The notes: generated by a model from the letters alone, not told the origin. Positions 16,448 to 25,006 are shown, numbered from the stretch's first letter. The stretch: 64,000 nt of DNA from CAXBES01 sp963974915 (GCA_963974915.1 CAXBES010000002.1:248001-312000); one strand, 5' to 3'. A program made the numbers and translations.

Positions 16448-17684
16448 GGGTATTTCTTTTCATTAAAGGATTTTTATCGACAAGATTGTCTGGTGTAAAC
16501 ACGGGTGAAACTTTTTCAGAAAAATCGATGATATCTATAAACAAACTCCGAAGTAATATTATAGCTTCGGGGGTTCTATTTGCTATATAAGAAAATAGTT
16601 TTACAGGTCTGTAGGGCACATCTCCAATACCGTCCTTATTCAAGTCGTAACCGGTATAATTACTCCAATAATTCTTATCGAAGTAATTATCATTGATATT
16701 GCTATTATATGAAATATCGAATGAGTTGTACAAAAAATTATTATCAACAAAACTATTGCCGTAGCAAGCCCCTCTCACTTTCATTGCCCATCCATTACTT
16801 ATAAAATCGTTGTTTTTATAAACGATTCGGTTGGTGCCTTCAATGTTAATTCCAACGGTGTTCTCTTCAAAAGTGTTTCCAATTATCTCTGCATCGTTGA
16901 TCTCTTTAAGTAACATTCCGAAGGAAGCTGTACCCCAGTTATTCTTAAAAGTGTTTCGATACATTTTAATATGTTTTGAAAACATGACCGCTACGCCGGC
17001 TCCATTATTCTCAAATAAATTATCCTGGTAAACATCATAATTGGAAAACATAAAATGCAGTCCGTAGCGCACATTATTAGTACTAATGTTATTGCTAATA
17101 GTGATGTTGTCTGAGAATTCTAAATAGATTCCATCTCTTACATGCTGAACTATATTTTGTGCTACCTCAACATTTTTACAGTACCAGAGTTGGATACCGT
17201 TACCTGAGTTAAATTCTTCGACGGCATCTCCAATGATCTTATTATGAAACACTTTCCCATTGTTAGATTTTTCGAGGTAAATTCCGAAGAAAAGCTTTTC
17301 TAAAACTACATTCTGAATTAAAAATTTTTCACTTTTAACTACTCTAATTGCTGCATAATCTGTGGTATAACTAGTCCCTACGTTTATAATGAAAAAACCA
17401 TCTACCGTTACATTATCTGATGAAACAGTAATGATTTCACCTTTATCTTCTCCGTCGATTACCGGATAATTTTGACCTTGAAGCGTGAGGGGTTTGGTAA
17501 TTTTTATATTAAACTCTTTGTAAGTCCCTTTTTTTACCAGAACGGTATCGAAATCCTGAGCCTGCAAAACTGCTTCATTGATGGTTTTATAGTTGCAACT
17601 TTCACAAACGGTGATAGTTCTGGAAAATGCCGTTTGCATAATAATTCCCGAGAATAGAAAAACTAAAGTGATTTTTAAAGGCAT
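16440..17684 (-). CDS. nosD: NosD, periplasmic right-handed beta-helix protein
   Basis: A 414-residue protein with an N-terminal signal peptide (MPLKITLVFLFSGIIMQTAFS) and repeated beta-helix rungs of the CASH type (motifs such as GIYLEFSDNITISNN, GLHFMFSNYDV, NTFEENTVGINIEG). NosD works with NosF and NosY in copper delivery to NosZ. The length is normal for the family. It overlaps nosF by 8 bp and follows a small cupin gene by 19 bp. Confidence 0.93.
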   Translation of the reverse strand: MPLKITLVFLFSGIIMQTAFSRTITVCESCNYKTINEAVLQAQDFDTVLVKKGTYKEFNIKITKPLTLQGQNYPVIDGEDKGEIITVSSDNVTVDGFFIINVGTSYTTDYAAIRVVKSEKFLIQNVVLEKLFFGIYLEKSNNGKVFHNKIIGDAVEEFNSGNGIQLWYCKNVEVAQNIVQHVRDGIYLEFSDNITISNNISTNNVRYGLHFMFSNYDVYQDNLFENNGAGVAVMFSKHIKMYRNTFKNNWGTASFGMLLKEINDAEIIGNTFEENTVGINIEGTNRIVYKNNDFISNGWAMKVRGACYGNSFVDNNFLYNSFDISYNSNINDNYFDKNYWSNYTGYDLNKDGIGDVPYRPVKLFSYIANRTPEAIILLRSLFIDIIDFSEKVSPVFTPDNLVDKNPLMKRNTHD

Positions 17685-17703
17685 ATATATTGCTTCGGAA
17701 AAA

Positions 17704-17997
17704 TTATCTGATGATTAGGAATTTAGAGTTGTCATTAGCTTTTACCCAATGCGAAACCTCTTTTTCGAACTGAAAATGTTGCTGATCAAAAAGCACATAT
17801 TCCTTCTCATTGATATGAAAGGCTATTTCTCCTTCTAAGACGATTAAGTTGGCATCTTTGGGAGAGGTGTGTTTGGGAAAAACAGCTCCCTTTTCAAGGG
17901 ATATAAAAATTATTTCCGACTGTAATTCGGAAGTTATCTTTTTAACTTTTAATCCGTTATACGGCTCTAAAGCAATGATACTGTTTACTGTATACAT
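17704..17997 (-). CDS. Small cupin-fold protein in the nos operon
   Basis: A 97-residue protein with a cupin-like beta-barrel pattern: VFPKHTSPKDANLIVLEGEI followed by an FQFEKEVSHWVKAND strand. It has one of the usual metal-binding His positions (PKHTS) and a second near the end (VSHWVK). It lies between nosL (4 bp) and nosD (19 bp). Its role is unknown; a metal-linked or sensory role in NosZ maturation would fit the position. Confidence 0.7.
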   Translation of the reverse strand: MYTVNSIIALEPYNGLKVKKITSELQSEIIFISLEKGAVFPKHTSPKDANLIVLEGEIAFHINEKEYVLFDQQHFQFEKEVSHWVKANDNSKFLIIR

Positions 17998-18001
17998 TTA
18001 T

Positions 18002-18433
18002 TTAATCTTTTATTTCTAATTGTAAAGAATCCCAGGAATAAATATCTCCACTGTACATAGCTTGAGTCTTTTTAGCTATTTCTTTCGAATTGAAAGCAGA
18101 GAGGAAAGCGCCCATCGGACTTGATATCTCAGGACTAATTAGATATGAAGCTGTTTTTGCATCGATCAACTGTCCAGGCTCCTTAAAGTCGGCAACCAAA
18201 ACGTGAGAATAGTCTGTTCCATTTTCATCTTCCATATAGTGAACCATACATTCTATAGCATCAAATTTATAAACCTTCCCTTTCGTTGTTACCAACTGAG
18301 AGGCATGTTGTCTATCTACAATTGTCATTTTACAAAAATGACATCCATCTTGCCCATATGCAATTGGTTGTGGTCCATTTGAGCAGGAAAAAGCAATTAG
18401 TGCAGTAAAAAGAAGTAAAGTGAGTTTCTTCAT
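18002..18433 (-). CDS. nosL: NosL, copper chaperone lipoprotein for NosZ
   Basis: Start chosen at 18433 (MKKLTLLLFTALIAFSCSNG), which gives a standard lipoprotein signal with Cys17 and a 143-residue protein. NosL features are GCHFCKMTIVDRQHASQLV, followed by KFDAIECMVHYM. NosL binds Cu(I) through the CxxCxM-like motif and supplies NosZ. The frame stays open to 18469, which would overlap the upstream gene by 4 bp. Confidence 0.92.
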   Translation of the reverse strand: MKKLTLLLFTALIAFSCSNGPQPIAYGQDGCHFCKMTIVDRQHASQLVTTKGKVYKFDAIECMVHYMEDENGTDYSHVLVADFKEPGQLIDAKTASYLISPEISSPMGAFLSAFNSKEIAKKTQAMYSGDIYSWDSLQLEIKD

Positions 18434-18465
18434 AATACTAAAGTTTATATATGTTGATTCGAATG

Positions 18466-19083
18466 TCATTCACTTCGCTTTTTTATTTCTTTTTTCCCGA
18501 CAAAAAATGCAACTACCGTTAACATCATCCCAACAAACATCATATATGCTCCGGTATGTGGCAATGAGTCTACATCGAAGTTAAGCATTTTTTGGTGACC
18601 AAATAATGGGGGTTTGTAACTCATAGGGGTACCGTCAGGGTTCTGAAGCTTCATAATTGCATGAGGGTCGAGATTTGTTCCATAGTCTATTAACCAATTA
18701 TTAAAATCGTACATCCCCAATATTCCAAGAATCGACATTAAAGCAAACCAGCCAATAAACCACCAATGATTAACTTTTCCGAAGAAGCCAAGCAATCCTA
18801 TCAAAACGCCTAATGCTACCATCCCGCCAATTACCGTGGGAAACACGTTAAATTCCCACATTTCTGAAGGTTTAGGAATGGTTTTCATGCCTATATAGTG
18901 ATTTAGCCCATCGATATTCTGGATATCGAATTCGCTTACACCTTTAATACCATCGATATAGATATCCATGCCAAGGGGTTCGGGGTATTGAGGTGCCCCT
19001 AGCATAATATTCCAAAGTGGAAATTTAAAAAGTCCCAATAACAATAATGAACCAATGATCATTATAATCCCTGCCTTCTTCAT
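18466..19083 (-). CDS. Four-helix membrane protein of the nos operon, function unknown
   Basis: A 205-residue protein with four hydrophobic helices (about 4-26, 84-105, 110-130 and 172-195) and an exported loop between helices 1 and 2 containing DGLNHYIGMKTIPKPS. A gene of this type commonly lies between nosZ and nosL in Bacteroidota clade II nos clusters. Several Met, His and Trp residues in the loops would allow copper binding, but this is inference. It is the first gene after the hairpin downstream of nosZ. Confidence 0.75.
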   Translation of the reverse strand: MKKAGIIMIIGSLLLLGLFKFPLWNIMLGAPQYPEPLGMDIYIDGIKGVSEFDIQNIDGLNHYIGMKTIPKPSEMWEFNVFPTVIGGMVALGVLIGLLGFFGKVNHWWFIGWFALMSILGILGMYDFNNWLIDYGTNLDPHAIMKLQNPDGTPMSYKPPLFGHQKMLNFDVDSLPHTGAYMMFVGMMLTVVAFFVGKKEIKKRSE

Positions 19084-19141
19084 TTGTACCTTTTTTTAGT
19101 TGTAATTAAATGGATTATTTGTTGTTTCGGTGATCTTTGTT

Positions 19142-19173
19142 AAAGACGGGAGCAGTCGAAAACTCCCGTCTTT
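19142..19173. terminator. Hairpin between nosZ and the nos accessory genes
   Basis: Perfect 11-bp stem AAAGACGGGAG / CTCCCGTCTTT with a 10-nt loop, followed on the minus strand by TTT. It sits in the 131-bp gap after nosZ. It could be a partial terminator or an mRNA-stabilising 3' end that keeps nosZ transcript more abundant than the maturation genes. Confidence 0.7.
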
Positions 19174-19214
19174 TTAGAAATACAATTAATCACTACCTAT
19201 CATATTTCCAAGAA

Positions 19215-21176
19215 TTAATCCTCTCCTAAAGACCAACTTAATTCCAGGTTTGAAGAAGCCGGAGATACTCTAACATATCCCTGCATTTCCTGGTGCAGCG
19301 CAGAACAGAAATCTGTACAGTAAAAAGGCCAAACGCCTACTTGTTTAGGTTCCCAGATAGAAGTCTTAGTTTGACCGGGCATTACTAATAATTCGGAAGT
19401 ATTTTGACCGATTATTGAAAAACCATGAGGTACATCGAAATCTTGTTCGTGGTTAGTTATATGGAAGTAAACCTTATCGCCAACCTTGATCCCTTCGATG
19501 TTATCTGGTGTGAAGTGGCTACGAATAGTGGACATATATATATGAACTTCGTTGCCTTTACGTTCTACACGAGCTTGATCTGGGCTAAGCACAGCATAGG
19601 GGTGCTTATTCTCATCTAATCTATAGATCTTTTGAGATTTAGGCGCAAGTATACTCGCTGGAATACCCGCTGCATAATGTGGTTCTCCATGCGTAGGAAA
19701 ATCGTAGATCAGTTCCATTTTCTCACCTGTGATATCATAAATTTGAGCCGAATGTTCCATTTCAGGACCTGTTGGCAGATATCTATCCTTTGTAATTTTG
19801 TTCATGGCAACCACGTATTTTCCGAACGGTTTTCTAGAGTTCCCTCCCGGGATCATAAGGTGTCCTACCGAATAGAAAGTTGGCTTTCTATCAATAACCT
19901 CCCAAGATCCTAACTTCCATTTTACTACTTCCGAAGAAATAAAGAATGTTGTGTAGGCATTCCCTTGTCCGTCGAATTCGGTATGTAACGGACCTAATCC
20001 ACCACTTTTTACTGTACCTGCAAGTACGTCTTCAAATTTCAGGATAGGAATCCCATAAGCTTCTCCATCAAACTTTTCATTTTCAATAGCATCCAACATT
20101 TTCGTAAAGGAATGTACAGTTAAATCTGCAGACAATTTACCATTTCCAATGATGTATTCACCGGAAGGATCTACATCACAACCATGAGGTGATTTAGGTG
20201 TTGGTAAGAAAAATACCGCACCCGGCACATTAAGCGGATCAACCGTTAATACTTCTTTTTTCATTGTAGTGGTCGCGGTATGTGTTGATTCATCGTACAC
20301 ATTGTGCGCATAATTAGCAGGCATTTTTGTTCCGCCGCCATTGTTCACATATTCCTCAATTTTCTTCCAATTGACCGCTGCAATAAAATCTTTATCATTT
20401 TGAGAAGCGTTAACTTCTAATAAAGTATTGGCTTCTTCGGTGTTATAGGTTGTAAAAAAGAACCAGCCATGCGATTTATCACGTCCGGGATGAGAAAGGT
20501 CATAATCGAACCCGGGCATCATCAATTGAAATTTAATATCCATATGTCCGTGTTCCGGATCTACGCTGATAAAAGACAAAGCACCTTTAAAATTACTTTT
20601 GTAATCCTTGATAGAAATATCACGTTGTGGTACCGGAACAGAGAATCTGGTTCCTGCCACTACATATTCTGTGTTTTCGGTTATAAATGAAGAACTGTGG
20701 TTTCCTGCACTATTTGGCACCTCTATGATCTCTTCGGTTTCGAAGGTCTTAAGACTAATACGTGCAATTCTTGGCGTGTTGTTTCCATTAATAAATATCC
20801 ATCTTCCATCCAATTCTCCATTGGTTTGAGAAATGTCTGGGTGGTGAGCATCATCCCAAGGTACGAACCCGTGAGAAGTCTCAAGCATGGGTTTGGTTTC
20901 TTCTGAATATCCGTAGCCCGAAGTTGGAAATTGAGAAAATACAGGGATCTCTTTAAACATTCTCCCTGAAGGCAGGCCATAAACAGTTAAGTTCCCGCTA
21001 TAACCCCCAGACATAAAAGCGTAGAATTCGTCTTGCTCTCCCGGAGCTACATATACCTTTTCGGCAGCACTAGAATTAAGCGCTCCACCGGAAGACGAAT
21101 TATTGTTGTTTCCACAACTAGTTAAAAAAAGTACTGCACTAAAAAGCGACAGAAGTGAAATTTTATATGTTTTCAT
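19215..21176 (-). CDS. nosZ: Nitrous oxide reductase, clade II type
   Basis: A 653-residue enzyme that reduces N2O to N2. The N-terminus has a lipoprotein signal with Cys21 (AVLFLTSC) and no twin-arginine motif, which marks a Sec-exported clade II NosZ. The beta-propeller carries the CuZ histidines (for example FVPWDDAHHPD, GNHSSSF, SPHGCDVD, HTEFDGQGNAY). The C-terminal cupredoxin domain has the CuA motif C620-x3-C624-x3-H628-x2-M631, with a further His in DVPHGFSI. It follows the fasciclin gene by 35 bp. No nosR or other denitrification genes are in the window, so this may be an N2O-only reducer or a partial denitrifier. Confidence 0.97.
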   Translation of the reverse strand: MKTYKISLLSLFSAVLFLTSCGNNNNSSSGGALNSSAAEKVYVAPGEQDEFYAFMSGGYSGNLTVYGLPSGRMFKEIPVFSQFPTSGYGYSEETKPMLETSHGFVPWDDAHHPDISQTNGELDGRWIFINGNNTPRIARISLKTFETEEIIEVPNSAGNHSSSFITENTEYVVAGTRFSVPVPQRDISIKDYKSNFKGALSFISVDPEHGHMDIKFQLMMPGFDYDLSHPGRDKSHGWFFFTTYNTEEANTLLEVNASQNDKDFIAAVNWKKIEEYVNNGGGTKMPANYAHNVYDESTHTATTTMKKEVLTVDPLNVPGAVFFLPTPKSPHGCDVDPSGEYIIGNGKLSADLTVHSFTKMLDAIENEKFDGEAYGIPILKFEDVLAGTVKSGGLGPLHTEFDGQGNAYTTFFISSEVVKWKLGSWEVIDRKPTFYSVGHLMIPGGNSRKPFGKYVVAMNKITKDRYLPTGPEMEHSAQIYDITGEKMELIYDFPTHGEPHYAAGIPASILAPKSQKIYRLDENKHPYAVLSPDQARVERKGNEVHIYMSTIRSHFTPDNIEGIKVGDKVYFHITNHEQDFDVPHGFSIIGQNTSELLVMPGQTKTSIWEPKQVGVWPFYCTDFCSALHQEMQGYVRVSPASSNLELSWSLGED

Positions 21177-21211
21177 TGGTTCTATTTTTTAATTCTTATT
21201 GGTTAAATAGT

Positions 21212-21790
21212 TTAATTTGAAGGCGGTAAAATGACCTTATCCACAACATGAACAACTCCGTTACCCGCATCTATACTTGCAAGAATCTTGGCACCGCCCA
21301 CAAATACATCATCCCCCTTCACCTCTACGGTTGTACTTTGATCATTTGCCTGCCCTAGCTTTTTGAATTTCTTTAAGAACTCTTTAGAGTAATTACCGGC
21401 AGTAACATGATGCTTTAAGATATTGGCCAGCGCTTCTTTATTTTCCGGTTTCAGCAGATCTTCTACTGTTCCTTCGGGTAGCGCGTTGAAAGCATCATTG
21501 GTTGGCGCAAACACCATTAATGGACCTGCATTTACCAATGCATTTTCTAAACTTGCCGCTTGTACAGCTGCGACCAATGTTGTGTGATCCGGTGAATTAA
21601 TGGCTATTTGCAGTACATTTGGAGTAGAACTATCATCCTCGATAAAGGCTTGTCCTTGTTTGGTATCTGCTGTTGTTTCAATCTCCGATGAAGTTGTAGC
21701 CGCATTGCTTGTCGTCTCGTTCTTACAACTGCTTAACGCCACAATAAACAACAACATCACGATTGTCTTAATAGTTGGGTTGGTTTTCAT
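21212..21790 (-). CDS. Fasciclin-domain lipoprotein in the nos operon
   Basis: A 192-residue protein with a lipoprotein signal (LFIVALSSC, Cys22) and one fasciclin domain (motifs TLVAAVQAA, LMVFAPTNDAFNALP, NILKHHVTAG, GVVHVVDKVI). Fasciclin domains are usually adhesive or interaction modules. Its place between a cytochrome c and nosZ is seen in other Bacteroidota nos clusters; a structural or electron-transfer docking role is a guess. Confidence 0.88.
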   Translation of the reverse strand: MKTNPTIKTIVMLLFIVALSSCKNETTSNAATTSSEIETTADTKQGQAFIEDDSSTPNVLQIAINSPDHTTLVAAVQAASLENALVNAGPLMVFAPTNDAFNALPEGTVEDLLKPENKEALANILKHHVTAGNYSKEFLKKFKKLGQANDQSTTVEVKGDDVFVGGAKILASIDAGNGVVHVVDKVILPPSN

Positions 21791-21796
21791 ATCAGT

Positions 21797-22306
21797 TTAT
21801 TTTAATGTTCTGAAGTATTCTAAGATATCGCGAGCCTGAGCCTCGGTCATATTCTGGTTTGCCATCGCAGCACCATTAAACTCTACTAACAGATCTTTTG
21901 CACATTGATCCTCTTCTGCCATAAGTTTCGGATCTAAGATCATATTCATGATCCACTCCGGACTTCTACGGCTCATAATTCCACTAGGTGACGGTCCAAT
22001 AAAACGTTTACCTATTTTATGGCAAGCAGTACAGTTTGTTTTAAATAATGCTGCTCCTCTATCCACCATCGCCTGATCAATTGTTGGGCTGAGGTCTATA
22101 TTTTTGATCACACCCACCCCCTTATTATCCAATGTGATACGTTGTGAGGCCGGAACTTCATCCGAATTTGAAACAGGTGTTTTTGTTTCTACCTTTTGCT
22201 TAGTTCCAATTTTCACACTCTCTTTTTCCTTTTTTTCATCTCCGCCTCCGCAACTAATGAGTAAGGCAGAAAAAATAATCGTCAGTGTTTTGATAAAATA
22301 TCTCAT
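21797..22306 (-). CDS. Mono-haem cytochrome c lipoprotein heading the nos operon
   Basis: A 169-residue protein with a lipoprotein signal (SALLISC) and a C-terminal cytochrome c domain. The haem motif is CTACH in FKTNCTACHKIGKR and a likely Met ligand lies in MANQNMTEAQ. It is a probable electron donor to NosZ, replacing the NosR-linked route absent here. It is the first gene of the nos operon and lies 7 bp before the fasciclin gene. Confidence 0.9.
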   Translation of the reverse strand: MRYFIKTLTIIFSALLISCGGGDEKKEKESVKIGTKQKVETKTPVSNSDEVPASQRITLDNKGVGVIKNIDLSPTIDQAMVDRGAALFKTNCTACHKIGKRFIGPSPSGIMSRRSPEWIMNMILDPKLMAEEDQCAKDLLVEFNGAAMANQNMTEAQARDILEYFRTLK

Positions 22307-22363
22307 GATATATGTTGATTAAAATTATAGGTCAAAAATACCTGTGGAGTAGTGATTAAAAAA

Positions 22364-22375
22364 TGATAAATATCA
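22364..22375 (-). promoter_or_regulatory. FNR-type box for the nos operon
   Basis: TGATAAATATCA, with a perfect minus-strand -7 box TATTTTTG (22333-22340) beginning 23 bp downstream toward the cytochrome c gene. On the other side a TACATTTG box (22405-22412) precedes the Rrf2 gene but at a spacing six bases longer, so the Rrf2 gene may be controlled differently. Confidence 0.75.
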
Positions 22376-22427
22376 TATAAAATACTATTTTGTCTTTTAT
22401 TTTCTACATTTGCATAAAAATGTCTCA

Positions 22428-22823
22428 ATGCTTTCTAATCCATCTAAATACGTCGTTAAAGCTCTTGTTTATCTTGTAAATAACTCTTCGGAAACTCACA
22501 AAGTACAGGCAATTGAAATAGCTTTGAACTGCGATATTCCGAAACCTTTTTTATCAAAATTGTTACGGCAACTCAGCTCAAAAAATATGATTTCTTCAAC
22601 CAAAGGCCCCAATGGAGGTTTTTATCTTTCTGAAGCGCAACTAAAGGGATCTCTCTTAGATATCATTGTTGAAGTTGAAGGAAATGATCGCTTGAAGATG
22701 TGCGTCCTGAATTTTGACAAATGCAACGCACAAAATCCCTGCCCGATACACTTTTTAGTATCGCCTGAAAAAGATGAATTGAGAAATAAATTCAAAAATA
22801 TTAGATTAGAAAATCTGCGGTAG
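22428..22823 (+). CDS. Rrf2-family regulator with a Cys triad
   Basis: Start chosen at 22428 (MLSNPSKYVVKAL), giving 131 residues; an upstream in-frame TTG at 22410 would add six residues but is less likely. It has the Rrf2 winged-helix motifs (PKPFLSKLLRQLSSKNMISS, then KGPNGGFYL) and three cysteines, Cys92-x6-Cys99-x5-Cys105, suited to a 2Fe-2S cluster as in NsrR, IscR or RsrR. It is divergent from the nos operon, sharing a 120-bp region, so it may repress or activate nos in response to NO or redox state. NsrR-like function is inferred. Confidence 0.88.
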   Translation: MLSNPSKYVVKALVYLVNNSSETHKVQAIEIALNCDIPKPFLSKLLRQLSSKNMISSTKGPNGGFYLSEAQLKGSLLDIIVEVEGNDRLKMCVLNFDKCNAQNPCPIHFLVSPEKDELRNKFKNIRLENLR

Positions 22824-22843
22824 GAGTCATAAAAATCTCTGTA

Positions 22844-22855
22844 TGACATTTATCA
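22844..22855 (+). promoter_or_regulatory. FNR-type box for the Usp gene at 22915
   Basis: TGACATTTATCA fits TGAY-N4-RTCA, and a TAAATTTC -7-like box (22879-22886, five of six positions) begins 23 bp downstream. Confidence 0.7.
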
Positions 22856-22914
22856 TTGTTGCCGGGTGGATTTTCGGTTAAATTTCAACTAAAATTCTAG
22901 TTAATTATCACAAG

Positions 22915-23748
22915 ATGAAAAATATACTCTTACCCACAGATTTCTCTGAAAATTCATTAAACGCCATTGAATACGCCCTGGAGTTCTTTAAAAATTGGGA
23001 ATGCGAATTTTATGTATTAAATGTTCAGAAGCCTTCCGAATATATTACAGACGATATAATGACTGCTTCTCCTTCCGAATCAATTCACAGTGCGATTGCC
23101 GGTGACAACAAGTCGAAATTACAACAACTCGTTAACGACCTTAATAAGAAATACGCTAGTACTCCTTTTAAAATAAACATGCTGTTTGATTTCGATAATC
23201 TTTCCGAAGCAATAAATCAAATAATTCAAAATCATTCTATTGAACTGATCGTGATGGGAACTAACGGAGCCACCAATGCACGAGAAGTAGTTTTTGGAAG
23301 CAACACGATTCAGGTGATAAGAAATGTTAACTGTCCTATTCTAGCAATACCTCAGGACTATAGATTTAAAGGAAACAACAAAACCTTACTTTGTATTCCT
23401 AAAGAAATAGACTTGCTTGATACAATTTTAACACCGTTTAAAGATCTGATGCAAGTGCACAATTCGGAGCTACATATTATCGAATTCGATGACGATGCTC
23501 TTGCTGTTTCGGAAGGGCAAGAAAATAGTGAATTAAAAAAATCGTTTAACGACTATCCTTTCGACTACTACTGTTTAAACGAGCAAATTGAGTGGTCTGT
23601 GATAGATACTGCAACTCAGTTACTAAAAACCGACTTGAATGCTGTTTTTATAGAGAAAAAGTCATTCTTCGAGCGTCTAATTTTAGGCACTGAAACACCA
23701 AAGATCACCTATAGAACGAAGGTTCCGGTGCTATTTCTTAAAAAATAG
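22915..23748 (+). CDS. Two-domain universal stress protein
   Basis: A 277-residue tandem Usp protein. Domain 1 begins NILLPTDFSENSLNAIEYAL and has an ATP-site motif GTNGATNAREVVFGSNT. Domain 2 lacks this glycine motif and ends with the pattern EKKSFFERLILG...VPVLFL. Usp proteins are stress-linked nucleotide binders. It stands alone on the plus strand, with an FNR-type box 59 bp upstream; its 3' end is convergent with the lipoprotein gene at 24407. Confidence 0.9.
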   Translation: MKNILLPTDFSENSLNAIEYALEFFKNWECEFYVLNVQKPSEYITDDIMTASPSESIHSAIAGDNKSKLQQLVNDLNKKYASTPFKINMLFDFDNLSEAINQIIQNHSIELIVMGTNGATNAREVVFGSNTIQVIRNVNCPILAIPQDYRFKGNNKTLLCIPKEIDLLDTILTPFKDLMQVHNSELHIIEFDDDALAVSEGQENSELKKSFNDYPFDYYCLNEQIEWSVIDTATQLLKTDLNAVFIEKKSFFERLILGTETPKITYRTKVPVLFLKK

Positions 23749-23765
23749 ATACAAAGAAAGCATTA

Positions 23766-24407
23766 CTATTCGAAGATAAGAATGTTGTTATCTTTAAGCG
23801 TATTGATTAGGATCTTAATATAAGCGTTTACATTCTTATTTAGTTTCTCAGCATCGACTACTTCAATCTCACCTGTCCAGAGCAATTCTCGTTCTTTACC
23901 CGGACAAATACAAAATAACGAAGTTTCGGTAGTGTATACTTGATATCGTTCTTCTTGTTCCTTAAAATATAGATGTTGATTGCCGTAATAATAGTCTTCA
24001 AAATTTTGATAACTCTTTGCAAAACTTCGATAAGAATCCACTACGGTCATCCTACTTTCCTGGCCCGTAACTTTAGAAAATAAGATCGCATCAAAACCTG
24101 CATCGAGCAGTTGACTTTCAATTTTGTTGAGTTGGTCTATCGATTTTTTATTTTCAGTAAACGATTTCTCAAAGAAATCAATACTTTTAACAGCGATCAC
24201 ATCCTTCTTTTCGAGCTCTTCTGTCATCCGTTTTTCAAAATTCCGACGAATTTCTTTATCGCCGGTAATTCCAACAACCAGTACTTTGTTGGCCATAAAG
24301 TTGAAAGACTCCGGGTTGGTGTATTGCTGTACGAGCTTCGTTGATGTACAATTTACCGTTAAAAGAAGCACCGTTATAAGGCTTAAGTATAAAAAGAGTT
24401 TTTTCAT
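23766..24407 (-). CDS. Lipoprotein of unknown function
   Basis: A 213-residue protein with a lipoprotein signal (LLLTVNC, Cys20), then an alpha/beta domain starting ANKVLVVGITGDKEIRRNFEKR and motifs GFDAILFSKVTGQE and ELLWTGEIEV. It resembles in layout the lipoprotein at 49458-50039 (signal, nucleotide-like beta strand, middle insert YYYGNQHLYF versus YFGDFTLYHY, C-terminal helix), and may be a distant paralogue. It follows the coiled-coil protein gene by 23 bp and probably shares its promoter. Confidence 0.7.
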   Translation of the reverse strand: MKKLFLYLSLITVLLLTVNCTSTKLVQQYTNPESFNFMANKVLVVGITGDKEIRRNFEKRMTEELEKKDVIAVKSIDFFEKSFTENKKSIDQLNKIESQLLDAGFDAILFSKVTGQESRMTVVDSYRSFAKSYQNFEDYYYGNQHLYFKEQEERYQVYTTETSLFCICPGKERELLWTGEIEVVDAEKLNKNVNAYIKILINTLKDNNILIFE

Positions 24408-24430
24408 GGTAGTTAATTTCGTTCGTTCGG

Positions 24431-24862
24431 TTATTGCAGTCGCTTTGCTTTACTTTTTTTCATAATATCTGAAAGCATGGAGAAGATATCTCGCTTCGTT
24501 CGCTTAACATTGGTATGAAAATCCATAGTATCGATCATAAGATTGTAGTGCATTTCTTTATAATCACGCAACTCGTTAGGTACATCTATATCGTCCATTA
24601 AGACCTTCAATTCGTTTTTATGATCTTTTAAACTTGTAACCAACTTATTCAATTTTTTTTTGTGCTTCGAAATTTGTTGGGCGATCATTCTACTTTCTTC
24701 GAAAGGCTTTCCATAGATAAGCTCTAAGGTATGGTCTGCGACGAGATCCTGCAAGAACTGAAGTTCATCCTTTAAAAACGCCAACTCAGACAATGTTTGA
24801 AGGGTGTCTTCATGCAGTCCTTTGGTATCTCGCCATTCAATATATTTAAAATGTGTTTTCAT
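24431..24862 (-). CDS. Helical cytoplasmic protein of unknown function
   Basis: A 143-residue protein without signal peptide or membrane segment. It is predicted to be almost all helical, with charged heptad-like stretches (QISKHKKKLNKLVTSLKDHK). No family recognised. It is divergent from the TetR efflux operon and shares with it the FNR-type box at 24932. Several His residues (HEDT, DHTLE, KHKK, DFHTN) are present but no hemerythrin pattern. Confidence 0.7.
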   Translation of the reverse strand: MKTHFKYIEWRDTKGLHEDTLQTLSELAFLKDELQFLQDLVADHTLELIYGKPFEESRMIAQQISKHKKKLNKLVTSLKDHKNELKVLMDDIDVPNELRDYKEMHYNLMIDTMDFHTNVKRTKRDIFSMLSDIMKKSKAKRLQ

Positions 24863-24931
24863 AACGTATAGTCCGGAAAGGTTGCTGAAATGATGAAAAG
24901 TAAAATTATCTAACTAAAAAAGTTTGTGAAA

Positions 24932-24943
24932 TGATAAATATCA
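24932..24943. promoter_or_regulatory. FNR-type box between the helical protein and the TetR efflux operon
   Basis: TGATAAATATCA. On the plus strand a perfect TATATTTG -7 box (24967-24974) begins 23 bp downstream; on the minus strand TAATTTTA (24901-24908, five of six positions) lies at the same spacing. One site may serve both directions. Confidence 0.75.
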
Positions 24944-24974
24944 GTTTCTGAACAAAATAGAAATATTATATTTG

Positions 24975-24990
24975 TTAACCATATGGTTAA
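24975..24990. promoter_or_regulatory. Perfect palindrome, likely TetR operator
   Basis: TTAACCATATGGTTAA is a perfect 16-bp palindrome that starts one base after the plus-strand -7 box and covers the expected transcription start of the TetR gene. This is the classic position for autorepression. The ATG inside it (24983) is in frame but is unlikely to be the real start. Confidence 0.75.
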
Positions 24991-25006
24991 ACCTAATAGT
25001 TATATT

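Noticed and set aside
22405..22412. TACATTTG as a standard FNR-box-driven promoter of the Rrf2 gene
   Set aside because: The distance from the box is six bases longer than in the other promoters, so it is likely a separate or differently controlled promoter.
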